Shown in pieces: positions 29,201-40,483 of a stretch of DNA of 64,000 nucleotides (position 1 is its first letter; every line of letters starts with the position of its first letter). Under the pieces are notes generated by a model. The model had not been told where the DNA came from and searched no databases. It saw only the letters and a list, made by a program, of their open reading frames with translations. The stretch lies in the NCBI GenBank assembly GCA_017521425.1, contig JAFXCQ010000030.1, positions 62,001-126,000 on the forward strand. The letters are read 5' to 3'. Source of the stretch: Clostridia bacterium (lineage in GTDB: Bacteria > Bacillota > Clostridia > Oscillospirales > Acutalibacteraceae). Both the position numbers and the translations under genes were made by a program.

Positions 29201-29358
29201 GTAAAACAAAAGCAACACTTACCTTCTGCGATGATATTAAAGAGGCTACTGAATGTAATCTTATTGAAGATGGTGCAGATGAAGTTAAATTTAATGGCAA
29301 ATCATTAGAAACCGAATTTAAACCATTTGAAATTAAAACATTCAGAATTAAGTTCTAA
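26209..29358 (+). CDS. Alpha-mannosidase, glycoside hydrolase family 38
   Basis: 1049 aa, the usual GH38 length. An N-terminal beta domain (about 1-200) precedes the catalytic domain. The metal motif GHTHIDVAWLWR (252-263) has H255 and D257. The nucleophile Asp is in WLPDVFGYSG (D367). The middle helical domain contains LNQFHDILPGSSI and the C-terminal half is beta-sandwich. It has no signal peptide, so it acts in the cytoplasm on mannose-containing oligosaccharides. GGAGAG precedes the ATG. The YfbR-like gene follows 24 bases later and may be co-transcribed. Confidence 0.94.
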   Translation: MAHFDVDFFDKNSERYMLSRRIRKITEVIKSDFFIKDSVSTGDFFIRDGQYTFEERNEGEWKPFKAHSDYWGYHECYCWFKQTVTIPESFKGEKVIYQFKPYYNNGNWNQVNPQFIVWINGEMTQGVDSNHQYVTVSECAEGGETLEIYINAYTDPWEYKGQVQMGAFLQTLDKDAVRIYYDIASPLEVTNYYDGDSTVRVNLIKHLNVACNMLDIDSGDRESFKRTAKEASAYLNENIYGKTHEATAWSIGHTHIDVAWLWRLRQTRDKAGRSFATVVKLMEEYPDYKFMSSQAQLYDYVKQDYPELFEKIKQKVKEGRWEVEGSMWVEADTNVASGEALVRQFLVGKKFFKEEFGIDNKIMWLPDVFGYSGAIPQLIKKCGMEYFMTTKISWNEYNKFPYDTFMWRGIDGTEVLSHFSPCEDANRDERKDYQTTYNAYLRPGYIIGGNKRYSQKDLGRDYLCTFGFGDGGGGPTVDMLEHGARMQRGIEGCPNVKIAPSLDFFRNLENQVKGNKYLPLWSGELYLELHRGTLTSQARNKKYNRKTECLFHDVETLSAIAKKETGFGYPAERILENWKLILLNQFHDILPGSSIREVYEDSKEQYESVIAEGTEMTASAEASLISKMNLQNDSLVVFNTTGFDRKDSVVSDVPVEGDFILLDGDKEVAYQKTYDDKIVFVAEIPAKGYKSFTVKSGVQNADAMKVSTNSVDTKYFTVEFTNGDITKLVHKESGRDVADGKPFGTVRAFQDRPFNHEAWDIKSYFEEKEFDLDFIGAEIVEQGAVRVVYKVDKQIRNSVISAYYNIYADLDRIDVDYKTDWKETHVVLKGDYPVDVNAVKATFDIQFGNLERSTTENTTWDFAQFEVSMHKWVDLSDNSFGVSVINDCKYGCTVKNGHIMPTLLRCQTRPNDVQDREYHEFTFSIYPHKNHVSSSDVVKEAFNVNYPAYAVFAKANNGNLPSVYSFVSADKDNIVIETIKDAEDGNGIIVRAYETWNSKTKATLTFCDDIKEATECNLIEDGADEVKFNGKSLETEFKPFEIKTFRIKF

Positions 29359-29382
29359 TTTTAAAATTAAAGGATTTTTATA

Positions 29383-29958
29383 ATGGGTTACAGTTTTTTT
29401 GCTATGCTTTCGCGTATGAAATATATTGACCGTTGGGCGTTAATGAGAAATACCGAAAACGAAAATTTAGATAGTCATTCAAAAGAGGTTGCGGTAATTG
29501 CTCACGCACTTGCAGTTATTGGTAATGTAAGGTTAAATAAAAGCTACAATGCTGACAGAGCTGCAGTTTTAGGGCTTTATCACGATGCACACGAAATCAT
29601 AACAGGTGATATGCCAACACCTGTAAAGTATCAGAATGAGAAGATTTTAGGTGCTTTTAAAGAGATTGAAGATTGTGCAACAGAAAGACTTGTTTCAATG
29701 CTGCCTGATGATTTGAAAACTGAATTTATGAGTGTTTTAACGGGTGAAAACGATGAAGAATTGTTACCGCTCGTTAAGGCGGCAGATAAATTAAGTGCCT
29801 TAATCAAATGTATTGATGAACGAAAAGCGGGGAATTCAGAATTTAAAAAAGCAGAAAAATCTACAAAGAAAAAAATTCTTGAATTAAACATCGAAGAAGC
29901 CAATATCTTTTTAGAGGAATTTGTTCCGGCATATGAATTGACGCTTGACCAGCTTTGA
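29383..29958 (+). CDS. yfbR: YfbR-like HD-domain 5'-deoxynucleotidase
   Basis: A 191-aa HD-superfamily phosphohydrolase. The metal-binding pattern is H (DSHSKEVA), HD (LYHDAHEIITGDMPTPVKY) and a later Asp (AADKLSALIKC). In E. coli YfbR hydrolyses deoxynucleoside 5'-monophosphates. AAAGGA precedes the ATG. It ends at a strong terminator (29960-29996). Confidence 0.92.
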   Translation: MGYSFFAMLSRMKYIDRWALMRNTENENLDSHSKEVAVIAHALAVIGNVRLNKSYNADRAAVLGLYHDAHEIITGDMPTPVKYQNEKILGAFKEIEDCATERLVSMLPDDLKTEFMSVLTGENDEELLPLVKAADKLSALIKCIDERKAGNSEFKKAEKSTKKKILELNIEEANIFLEEFVPAYELTLDQL

Positions 29959-29959
29959 G

Positions 29960-29996
29960 AAAAAACACCACACTTAAACAAGGTGTGGTGTTTTTT
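29960..29996 (+). terminator. Intrinsic terminator of the mannosidase-yfbR unit
   Basis: AAAAAACACCACACTT, AAAC loop, AAGGTGTGGTGTTTTTT. Confidence 0.9.
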
Positions 29997-29997
29997 G

Positions 29998-30195
29998 AAT
30001 TGAAAATTGAAAATTAAAAGTTGAAAATTAAGGGGCCAAGCCGATTATAATTATATATAAAGTAAATTTATTCTATCATTTCAAGCAGGATTTAGTATCA
30101 ACTAAAAATGATAGGATAATTTTCGTTTGATTCAATTTATAAATGCCAACGCAGTTCCGGAATTTTCAATTTTCCATTTTCAACTTTCAATTTGT
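29998..30195. repeat. Heptad-arm hairpin element F
   Basis: Left arm (29998-30031) ATTGAAA, ATTGAAA, ATTAAAA, GTTGAAA. Core (30070-30119) with TTCTATCATTT on the left and AACTAAAAATGATAGGA on the right, less symmetric than in other copies. Right arm (30160-30194) CCGGAATTTTCAATTTTCC then TTTTCAA and CTTTCAA units. The arms match those of element B 20 kb away. Confidence 0.8.
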
Positions 30196-30205
30196 AAAAA
30201 ACTTC

Positions 30206-30234
30206 TTGACAAAGAAGTTTTTTTATATTATACT
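30206..30234 (+). promoter_or_regulatory. Promoter of the GntR-ABC operon
   Basis: TTGACA (30206-30211), 17-base spacer, TATACT (30229-30234). Confidence 0.8.
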
Positions 30235-30236
30235 CA

Positions 30237-30274
30237 AACTGTAATAGATGTGATATCACAGTTGTATCACAGTT
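30237..30274 (+). promoter_or_regulatory. Probable operator for the GntR regulator
   Basis: Directly behind the -10 box: AACTGTAATA, then a perfect palindrome TGTGATATCACA (30249-30260), then a second TATCACAGTT. The AACTGT...ACAGTT half-sites are inverted and repeated. The position over the transcription start fits autorepression by the YtrA-type regulator. Confidence 0.6.
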
Positions 30275-30304
30275 AAATGAATCTAAAATGGGAGGTGTTA
30301 AGTT

Positions 30305-30679
30305 ATGATTATTATTAACCCGAGAAGCCGTACTCCGATATTTGAGCAGATAAAAGAGCAGATAATAAATAAAATAAATCTCGGGGAGTTAAAGCCTGAT
30401 GATAAGCTACCGTCTATAAGACAATTAGCGTCAGACTTGAATCTTAACGTGAACACAGTAAAAAGGGCATTTCAAGAGCTTGAAACAGAACGTGTAACAT
30501 ATTCTGTTGCAGGTAAAGGCGTTTTCGTAAGTGAAAAAGCAATTAAAAATGAGCTTGTAATTGAAAACGCAGAAAATGAATTGAAACGAGTGCTTTCTTC
30601 GTCGAAAGCAAGGGGAGTTTCTTTAGAACAGGTTATTAACATAGCTAAAAACATTTATGAAAAGGATGATGCAAAATGA
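30305..30679 (+). CDS. GntR family (YtrA subfamily) transcriptional regulator
   Basis: 124 aa. The N-terminal winged helix-turn-helix (PIFEQIKEQIINKI, then KLPSIRQLASDLNLNVNTVKRAFQ and GKGVFVS) is followed by only a short helical tail, as in the YtrA subfamily. Such regulators usually repress the ABC transporter operon they head. GGGAGGTG precedes the ATG. It overlaps the ABC gene by four bases. Confidence 0.93.
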   Translation: MIIINPRSRTPIFEQIKEQIINKINLGELKPDDKLPSIRQLASDLNLNVNTVKRAFQELETERVTYSVAGKGVFVSEKAIKNELVIENAENELKRVLSSSKARGVSLEQVINIAKNIYEKDDAK

Positions 30680-31584
30680 TTAAAATAAATTCAGTTACTA
30701 AAAAATATGATGATTTTACCGCAGTTGAAAATATCAATATTGAAATACAAGATACTTCAGTTTTTGCACTTACTGGTTTTAATGGTAGCGGTAAAACAAC
30801 TTTACTTAATATCTGTGCAGGTGTGGTAAAGGCTACAAGTGGTGAGGTTTTGCTTGATGGCAATGACGCGTTTGATAACGATAAAGAAAGAAAAAATCTT
30901 TTCTATATTTCAGATAATATGTTTTTTCCACCAACATCAACAATAAAAAGTGGTGCAAAGTTTTACGCGAAATACTATGACAATTTCAGTTACGACATTT
31001 TTAATGCGATTCTCGGTATATTTGGTTTAGATGAAAAACTCACAATTAAAAGCCTTTCAAAGGGTATGAAAAAGCAAGTGCAATTAGCAATTGGCTTTGC
31101 CGCTAAACCTAAATATCTTTTAATTGACGAAACCTTTGACGGACTTGACCCACACAAAAAAGAATTACTTAAAAAGCTTATTTTAGAGTATATAAACGAA
31201 ACAAATGCATCAATTATAATTGCATCACACAATTTGCAGGAGGTTTCAGATATTTGCGACCATGTTGCAATACTCAATGGTAAAAATGTAATTCTCAATT
31301 GTGCAATTGAAGATGTAAGTGAAAAATTCAGAAAAGTTTTAGTTACATTCAAAAACGAGGTTACTGAAAATGATTTGGCACATATCAACTACCACAGAAT
31401 GAAATTAAGTGGAAAGAGTGCAATGATAATTGTTTGCGGTAATGTAGAAAACGAAATTGAAAAGCTTGAAAAAATGGGTGTTAAGTCGCTTGAAAGTGAA
31501 AGACTCACACTTGAAGAAGTATTTATTGAAGAAACGGAGGCGGCAAGTGAAAATGAAAAAATCAAATCTATCTTCAAAAAATAA
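30676..31584 (+). CDS. ABC transporter ATP-binding protein
   Basis: 302 aa. Walker A GFNGSGKTT (about residues 35-43), signature SLSKGMKKQV, Walker B YLLIDETFDGLD and a switch His (IASHNLQEV). It lies between the GntR regulator (ATGA overlap) and two large membrane proteins, and its 3' end overlaps the first of these by about 38 bases. Relatives such as YtrB take part in resistance to cell-wall-active agents; here that is inference. Confidence 0.93.
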   Translation: MIKINSVTKKYDDFTAVENINIEIQDTSVFALTGFNGSGKTTLLNICAGVVKATSGEVLLDGNDAFDNDKERKNLFYISDNMFFPPTSTIKSGAKFYAKYYDNFSYDIFNAILGIFGLDEKLTIKSLSKGMKKQVQLAIGFAAKPKYLLIDETFDGLDPHKKELLKKLILEYINETNASIIIASHNLQEVSDICDHVAILNGKNVILNCAIEDVSEKFRKVLVTFKNEVTENDLAHINYHRMKLSGKSAMIIVCGNVENEIEKLEKMGVKSLESERLTLEEVFIEETEAASENEKIKSIFKK

Positions 31585-33997
31585 AAACTTCGATTTAGCG
31601 AGTTTTATGAATGGCAACGGAAGAATTTACCTGATGTTGATTGTTTCTGCTTTCGGCATCTTTTTAACAGCAGCAGGCTTTGATACAATAAATGAGTTAA
31701 AGTACAATTACGAGCTATATCCCGCAAAGGAATTTGGCTACAGCTTCAGTAACTGGTTTACACTTGAATATACCTTTATTGCTCTTGCAGCAGCTCTTTT
31801 AGGAGCTACATCATTTCAGTTTTTAACAGTTAAGCAATGGGGAGTAACAATGCTCTCATTTCCTCTGAAACGCAGTAAGCTTTTTAACAAAAGCGTAATT
31901 TTACCTGTTTGCGGTTTAGCTTTAATAGTTGTTGCGGTTAAATCATATATGATAAGCTGTAATATTAAAATATTCGGTGTAAACAGCGACTTAATTATAC
32001 AAGGTGTAACCGATATTTTTGTTTGTTTAAAATATGTGCTTTTAGGCTTTACCGCTTTTTGTGTAAGCTCAATTGCTTGCGGTAAAAAGTTGGAGGTTGC
32101 TTTTGGAGGAATTTCCTTAATAGGAATTATGCCGGTAGTTTACAAGGTAGTTGACACATTACTCGATATGTATCTTTACGGATATGATTCTATATTATAT
32201 TCAATAACAAAGAGCTATAGTGACTTCGTATTCATTTTTAATCCTGCACGAGAGCTTTCACTTACAATGGTATTCGCTGAAATGCCAAGCTATACTACTG
32301 ATAAATTAGTGGTAAGTGCAATCTGGATTGTAGTGTTGATATTAGTTTTAGCTTTCACTAAACAATATTTTATTAAAAGCTATAAGCCTGAAAAAATAGA
32401 AATGAAGTCAACAAATAAACCGATGCTCGCAATAATCGGTGCATTTATAGGGTTGACTATTGCAGAAATAGTTTTAGACATCATTATAACCGGATCTGCA
32501 TATAACGATTTTGAGGTTACAAGCAGTTTGTACCTTGCTTTGTTATGTGTTTTAACTGTAATTTTTGCATTCCTTACAATTTGTCTTATTGAAACAAGCT
32601 TTAAGTTAAATAAAAACAAGCTTATTGCAGTTTTATCACCGCTTTCAATAATTGCATTGATTTTAGTCTTTTCTTTTACCGGTGGCTTGGGCTACGAAAA
32701 AAGAATGCCTGATACCAAAGATATTAAATCAATTGAAATATCTACAACCTTTTATGGTAGTGATATGTTCAATACTATGACAAGTGTAGATTTATACATG
32801 GGTTACCCTGAGCAAAGCTTTACATTTACTACAGAAAATGATTTTGAAGTAGTAAAAGAAATTCAAAAAACAACAATAGAAAATCGTGATATGGATACTG
32901 CTGAGAGTATTAGTATTACTTATGAGCTCAAGGATGGCAGAACAATTACGCGTAATTATAACGTATTAAGTAATGAGGCAACAGAAAAGCTTCTTGCACT
33001 CTGGAAAACAGATTCAACAAAAAAAGCTATTGAAGATTATTTACTTAATAATAAGCCTACTAATACTTACCCGTCAGAGACTGACAGCTATTATTTTGAT
33101 GGTAATGAAGCTTTTACCTGGGATTATTACGAAGAACCGCATTCTGTGTTTAATTTTTCTGAAAATAAGGTGTATATAGCATCAAAGCAAAATACAGGAA
33201 CTAATGTAACAGATAAATTAACTGAAGCGGAATTTACTCGTATCAAAGAAGCAATTTATAAAGATTACTGTGAGCTTACTACTGACGAATGGTTTAAGCC
33301 GACAAAAACTTACGGTGCTGTTGCTTTTACATATAACGATAAGTATTATGCTGGTATTTACGGTGACTATTACGAGGAAGACGAAGTGTTATATGAAAGT
33401 GATACAGCAGAAATTGTAATTGAGAATGAAGCACCGCCAATCTACGAAAGCACAACGGGTGAATATAAATTCTGGGGTGGTTTAGCAGGTGCATATGAAC
33501 AGGTTACAATTCCTGTTACTGCCGAAATGAAAAATACGGTTTCTGTATTAAAAGAACTTAATTTATATCAGTATTTAACTGATAATAAAGAGAAAATTGA
33601 CCGCGTCTTTATAGCGGATGCTAAAGAGTATTTTGATTGGAAATGTAATGTTTATACTGAAAATGAGATGTATTTTAGAATGTACGAGATGTCAGCTTAT
33701 TTTCTTCCTGATTCTGACCTCGGAAATGATATTATGTTCTTTGGAAAGTCAAAATATACAATTAACGAGGTGTTACAGGAACAGTATCCCGATAGCGATT
33801 TTATCTATGAGGATTATGACTCTTTAGGTGTTTTTGATTACACAACCGCACCTGTTGAAGAAATAAAAAATACAAAAGAAATGTACACTCTTTTGACAAA
33901 GGCGCACATCGCTTATTACGATGAAGAATTAAAAGGTAAGATTTTATTTGTAGATTATGCAGCCGGAATAGATACTGCTTATTACATTCCTGCATAA
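31547..33997 (+). CDS. Large ABC-transporter membrane protein, paralogue 1
   Basis: Start at GTG 31547, six bases behind GGAGG (816 aa); ATG 31553 two codons later is an alternative. The N-terminal 380 residues contain about eight transmembrane helices. The remaining 420 residues, after GGLGYEKRMPDTKDIKSIEI, form a soluble domain with repeated aromatic-rich motifs (EWFKPTKTYG). It is similar in layout and sequence to the next gene. Likely the permease partner of the ATPase, with a large extracytoplasmic domain that might sense or shed a ligand. Confidence 0.8.
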   Translation: MKMKKSNLSSKNKNFDLASFMNGNGRIYLMLIVSAFGIFLTAAGFDTINELKYNYELYPAKEFGYSFSNWFTLEYTFIALAAALLGATSFQFLTVKQWGVTMLSFPLKRSKLFNKSVILPVCGLALIVVAVKSYMISCNIKIFGVNSDLIIQGVTDIFVCLKYVLLGFTAFCVSSIACGKKLEVAFGGISLIGIMPVVYKVVDTLLDMYLYGYDSILYSITKSYSDFVFIFNPARELSLTMVFAEMPSYTTDKLVVSAIWIVVLILVLAFTKQYFIKSYKPEKIEMKSTNKPMLAIIGAFIGLTIAEIVLDIIITGSAYNDFEVTSSLYLALLCVLTVIFAFLTICLIETSFKLNKNKLIAVLSPLSIIALILVFSFTGGLGYEKRMPDTKDIKSIEISTTFYGSDMFNTMTSVDLYMGYPEQSFTFTTENDFEVVKEIQKTTIENRDMDTAESISITYELKDGRTITRNYNVLSNEATEKLLALWKTDSTKKAIEDYLLNNKPTNTYPSETDSYYFDGNEAFTWDYYEEPHSVFNFSENKVYIASKQNTGTNVTDKLTEAEFTRIKEAIYKDYCELTTDEWFKPTKTYGAVAFTYNDKYYAGIYGDYYEEDEVLYESDTAEIVIENEAPPIYESTTGEYKFWGGLAGAYEQVTIPVTAEMKNTVSVLKELNLYQYLTDNKEKIDRVFIADAKEYFDWKCNVYTENEMYFRMYEMSAYFLPDSDLGNDIMFFGKSKYTINEVLQEQYPDSDFIYEDYDSLGVFDYTTAPVEEIKNTKEMYTLLTKAHIAYYDEELKGKILFVDYAAGIDTAYYIPA

Positions 33998-34016
33998 ATA
34001 CAATTGGGACTAAAGA

Positions 34017-34038
34017 CTACGGGAGGCTTCTCCCGTAG
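34017..34038 (+). promoter_or_regulatory. Intercistronic hairpin between the two permease genes
   Basis: Perfect 9-bp stem CTACGGGAG, loop GCTT, CTCCCGTAG. No U-run follows, and the ribosome binding site GGGGG of the next gene starts a few bases later. It may protect mRNA or tune expression of the second paralogue. Confidence 0.6.
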
Positions 34039-34056
34039 CACTATGGGGGTTTTAAT

Positions 34057-36333
34057 ATGAAAAATAAAGAAAGTATATTGAAGAAAGAAATCGATATTGC
34101 TAATTTAAGCGTTTCTATTTTTCCTACAATTGCTCTTATAATTATTTTTGCTTTTGCATTTTCTGTAAGTGTTTTAGGTGAGTGGTATGCTGATAAAGGA
34201 TTTGATTTAGTAGAAATAATTGTAAAAAAACAAGTAACAGACGATTCACTGAGTTTAAGTTACCTTGACATTGATTTTGTAGTAACTCTTATTGGTGGTT
34301 TTTTTATTGCATTCAGGAATTTCTTGTTTTTATTAAATAAAAATCACGCAAGAGCTGTATTGTTGCAACCAAAAAAGAGAAGTGCAATTTTTACCGGAAA
34401 GGTATTCCTTCCGTTAACGGCACTTGTTATGATTGTAGTAGTAATTAAAATAATTGCATTATCATTAAATTTAAAATATGCTTCACTTGAAGCTGGCTTT
34501 ATAGCACCATTTATAGAAGATGTACTTATAAGTTTAAAAACGCTTTTCTGGGGATATATGTGTGGTGTTGCAGGGGCAGTTTTTACAAGCAGAAAAGTTG
34601 AGGCAGTTCTTTACAGTATTTCTCTTGCCTTATTACCTTTTAGTGTAATAAGTATAGTAAATTATTCTGCAGCTGCTTTTTTGCGTGGTTACACTTTAGA
34701 TGATTTTTCGATTTTAGAAAAACTTACATTTTTAGACCCGTTAAAAGAATTTTATTCATATGTAACGGTTGGGTACTATACAGCACCGTTTGAAGTATCT
34801 GCCGACAGATTTCTTCACCCGGTAATCTGGATTATATTATCAGTTTCAGGTCTGGTTTTAATAAAACGTTACTTTGAAAAGAATTTCAAGTTTGAAAATT
34901 GCGGTATTGCGAACAAGAATAAATTAGTTACAATTATAAATTCGTTTTCTTTACCTGTAGTTTTGGGCGCTACTATAGCAGAAGTTTCTTATATAACTTT
35001 CAATCCTTATGCAAATGTAATAAATGTTTCTGTTAAATACAGAACAATGTCAGTTTTTGAAAATCTTACACCTTCTGAACAGTTTATTCTGTTGACAGTT
35101 TTTGTAGGCTCTGCTGTAATTCTATCAGTTGTATTCAATATAATTTGCACTGTGAGAATTGCAAATCTGAAAGAAAAAGCAAAACCTTTAGTAGCAATTG
35201 TTGGTAGTACTGCTCTTATTTCATTGTTCTGCTTTATGGGTGGTTTAGGTTATGAAAACAGATTACCTGAAGTAGAAGACATAGAAAAAATCAGAATTGA
35301 AGCACCTTATGATTTGTATGAAAACACTTACGAACTTATAGGTATTGCTGATTATTACGATGTAAGTACTCCGGTATTGCGATATTTCATTGAGTTCAAT
35401 AATGTTGAAGATTTTAAAAGTATTCTTGACATTCATTCTGTAGTAATAGATGATAAAAAATCAGAAACAACTGAAAGTATAAAATTTACATACTTATTAA
35501 AAGATGGTTCTGAAGTTATAAGAAGTTACAGATGTATTGGTAAAGAAAGTGCCGAAGAAATTCTGAAACTCTGGGATACAAACGGAATTAAAGATATTTA
35601 TAAGCAGCTTTTATTCGGGAAAACTATTAAGGATGATGAAACTAATGGGACTGCATTTTTGGGTGAACAAATTACAAGTATGGATAAATTTGTTTACCTT
35701 CAGTCAAAGGATGCGGTTCTTACATCTTTAACAGATGTGTTAAGTGAAAACGAAATTAAAGAATTAAAAGCGGCAATTTATAAGGATGTTACCTCACTTG
35801 CACATTATGAATGGTTTAAACCTACAGAAAGCTATGGTTTATTACAATTCACCCGTGATGAATTAACAAAAGAAAGCTTACCTTTTGTTATGTCAAGTCA
35901 TTCAGTTTCATTCCAGGTTACAAGAGAAATGACAAATACAGTAGAGTTTTTAAAAGCACACGACTTAATGAAGTTCTTTAAAATTACAAGAGAACCTGTA
36001 AAAGCATTTCTTGTAGATGCCAATAAGTTAGGGGAGTATAACAAAAACTTTATGCAAGGCGTAGATGTATATGGTGCTTCAATGGATTATCCTATGCTGC
36101 ACCGAATGATGTTCGCAGCAGAAACATCTGTTACAAAAAATTTATATTTTAAAGATTCAGAGCCTATGTTTAAAATAGATGAGCCTTGGTGTAAAGAATT
36201 AACCGCCGAAGAATATAAAGAGTATATGAATAAATCAAACATCAAATATTTTTCGGGTGATAGAGGAACACTTTTAGTTGTTGCGTACCCTGAAAGCAGT
36301 TGTGCGTATGCACTTATGGTAGCTGAGAATTGA
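34057..36333 (+). CDS. Large ABC-transporter membrane protein, paralogue 2
   Basis: 758 aa. About eight transmembrane segments in residues 25-400, then a soluble domain beginning GGLGYENRLPEVEDIEKIRI, clearly paralogous to the preceding gene (also EWFKPTESYG). It is shorter by loss of part of the C-terminal domain. Probably forms a heterodimeric transporter with paralogue 1 and the single ATPase. A G-rich ribosome binding site lies ten bases upstream of the ATG. Repeat H follows at the stop codon. Confidence 0.8.
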   Translation: MKNKESILKKEIDIANLSVSIFPTIALIIIFAFAFSVSVLGEWYADKGFDLVEIIVKKQVTDDSLSLSYLDIDFVVTLIGGFFIAFRNFLFLLNKNHARAVLLQPKKRSAIFTGKVFLPLTALVMIVVVIKIIALSLNLKYASLEAGFIAPFIEDVLISLKTLFWGYMCGVAGAVFTSRKVEAVLYSISLALLPFSVISIVNYSAAAFLRGYTLDDFSILEKLTFLDPLKEFYSYVTVGYYTAPFEVSADRFLHPVIWIILSVSGLVLIKRYFEKNFKFENCGIANKNKLVTIINSFSLPVVLGATIAEVSYITFNPYANVINVSVKYRTMSVFENLTPSEQFILLTVFVGSAVILSVVFNIICTVRIANLKEKAKPLVAIVGSTALISLFCFMGGLGYENRLPEVEDIEKIRIEAPYDLYENTYELIGIADYYDVSTPVLRYFIEFNNVEDFKSILDIHSVVIDDKKSETTESIKFTYLLKDGSEVIRSYRCIGKESAEEILKLWDTNGIKDIYKQLLFGKTIKDDETNGTAFLGEQITSMDKFVYLQSKDAVLTSLTDVLSENEIKELKAAIYKDVTSLAHYEWFKPTESYGLLQFTRDELTKESLPFVMSSHSVSFQVTREMTNTVEFLKAHDLMKFFKITREPVKAFLVDANKLGEYNKNFMQGVDVYGASMDYPMLHRMMFAAETSVTKNLYFKDSEPMFKIDEPWCKELTAEEYKEYMNKSNIKYFSGDRGTLLVVAYPESSCAYALMVAEN

Positions 36334-36740
36334 AAAATGGAGAGTTGAGAACGTGAGAACGGCTTTTAATGCACAATTCACGATGCATAATGCACAATAT
36401 AGGAACAGCGTTGCGTTATAAATGAAAAAAATTAACTCCCACAATCGTAGGGGCAGACCTTTGGTCGCACGTAGTAGCGGAATATATTTAATTTTAAAAT
36501 TAACCAATCGAGATAGAAAAATAAAATAACGCGAAGCCGAGATTTTTTTGATTAATGGCTTCAGCTTCGCAAGGAGTTTGGTTTAGTGTTCTCATTTATT
36601 TTATCGTAATAAAAAACAGGTTCATACTACTCGCGGGCGACTACAAGTCAGCCCCTACGATGATGTGAGCGACTATATTCTATCATTTGTACTTGTTGCA
36701 AGTAAGAGTAGTGCCGAATGATGAGTGTGCAAGTAGCAAG
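36334..36740. repeat. Composite repeat region H between permease and lipoprotein genes
   Basis: No gene is seen. Left end: period-seven units of the GAATTGA/AAAATGG kind, then AATGCAC, AATTCAC, GATGCAT, AATGCAC (from about 36369). Next, an arm with CAATCGTAGGGGCAGACC (from about 36441), whose partner AGCCCCTACGATGATGTG lies near 36650-36667. GCGAAGCC at 36531-36538 and GCTTCGC around 36567-36573 form another inverted pair. A degenerate CTATCATTT core and GCAAGTA units follow up to 36740. It looks like two or more elements nested in each other. Confidence 0.7.
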
Positions 36741-36766
36741 ATAAATTTTAAAAACGGGGTAAGAGT

Positions 36767-37261
36767 ATGAAACAATCATTATTTTTAGTAGTTATATCGG
36801 TGATTTTAGTGCTTGTATCTTGTGGGAAGTCAGATGAACAAGAAGATGTATTGCAAAACTCTGATTTCACAATTGATTCTGTGAGTTTGGATGATTATGC
36901 AAATATCGAAGGTGATATTGTTTTTAATACCGCTGTTCTATTAACTAATAATACCCAAGAAGATAAATTTGTGTCGATAAAAGGCGATTTTGAAACTGAA
37001 TATAAAGTAGGTATGATTGAAACACAGATTTTAGAAGGCTTTGATACTGAAACGGGATTTAAAATATTTTTAATTCCTGCCGATTCACAAATTATGTTTG
37101 ATGTATCATTTTCTACAAAGGGTAAGGATGGTATGAAAAAGCCTGATAGATTAGCACCTGAGATTATAATTGAAGAAGTTGCTGAAAGTGAGGTTAATAC
37201 TTCTGAAGTTGTGACAAATATTGCAACTAAATCAGATGGTACAATAATTATTCCAAAATAA
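36767..37261 (+). CDS. Small lipoprotein of unknown function
   Basis: 164 aa with a lipoprotein signal peptide: KQSLFLVVISVILVLVSCGK, with the lipobox Cys at residue 19. The mature part has a beta-rich region resembling FxLYD-type domains that bind or contact other envelope proteins, and a Thr/Ser-rich tail. No specific family is recognised. Single gene with its own terminator (37263-37303). Confidence 0.75.
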   Translation: MKQSLFLVVISVILVLVSCGKSDEQEDVLQNSDFTIDSVSLDDYANIEGDIVFNTAVLLTNNTQEDKFVSIKGDFETEYKVGMIETQILEGFDTETGFKIFLIPADSQIMFDVSFSTKGKDGMKKPDRLAPEIIIEEVAESEVNTSEVVTNIATKSDGTIIIPK

Positions 37262-37262
37262 G

Positions 37263-37303
37263 AAAAACGGATAATTGAGAAAATACTCAATTATCCGTTT
37301 TTT
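37263..37303 (+). terminator. Terminator of the lipoprotein gene
   Basis: AAAAACGGATAATTGAG, short loop, CTCAATTATCCGTTTTTT. Symmetric enough to act for both strands. Confidence 0.88.
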
Positions 37304-37304
37304 A

Positions 37305-37343
37305 TCAAACGTGAAGCGTTTCCTTAACTCAGCATTCAGCACT
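37305..37343. repeat. Truncated heptad-arm remnant (element L)
   Basis: AAACGTGAAGCGTTT, resembling the GCGAAGCG motif, followed by TCAGCAT and TCAGCAC in tandem, ending at the lacZ stop codon. It looks like the right half of an element without core. Confidence 0.4.
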
Positions 37344-40364
<3,021 letters not shown>

Positions 40365-40483
40365 TTACAATAAGAATTTATAAAACTATTTTAACATTTA
40401 TAGTGAGTATTGTAAAGACGATAATTGACAAAATCACGCGAATTTAGTATTATATTATGCAGTAATTTTATGGAGGGCATTTT

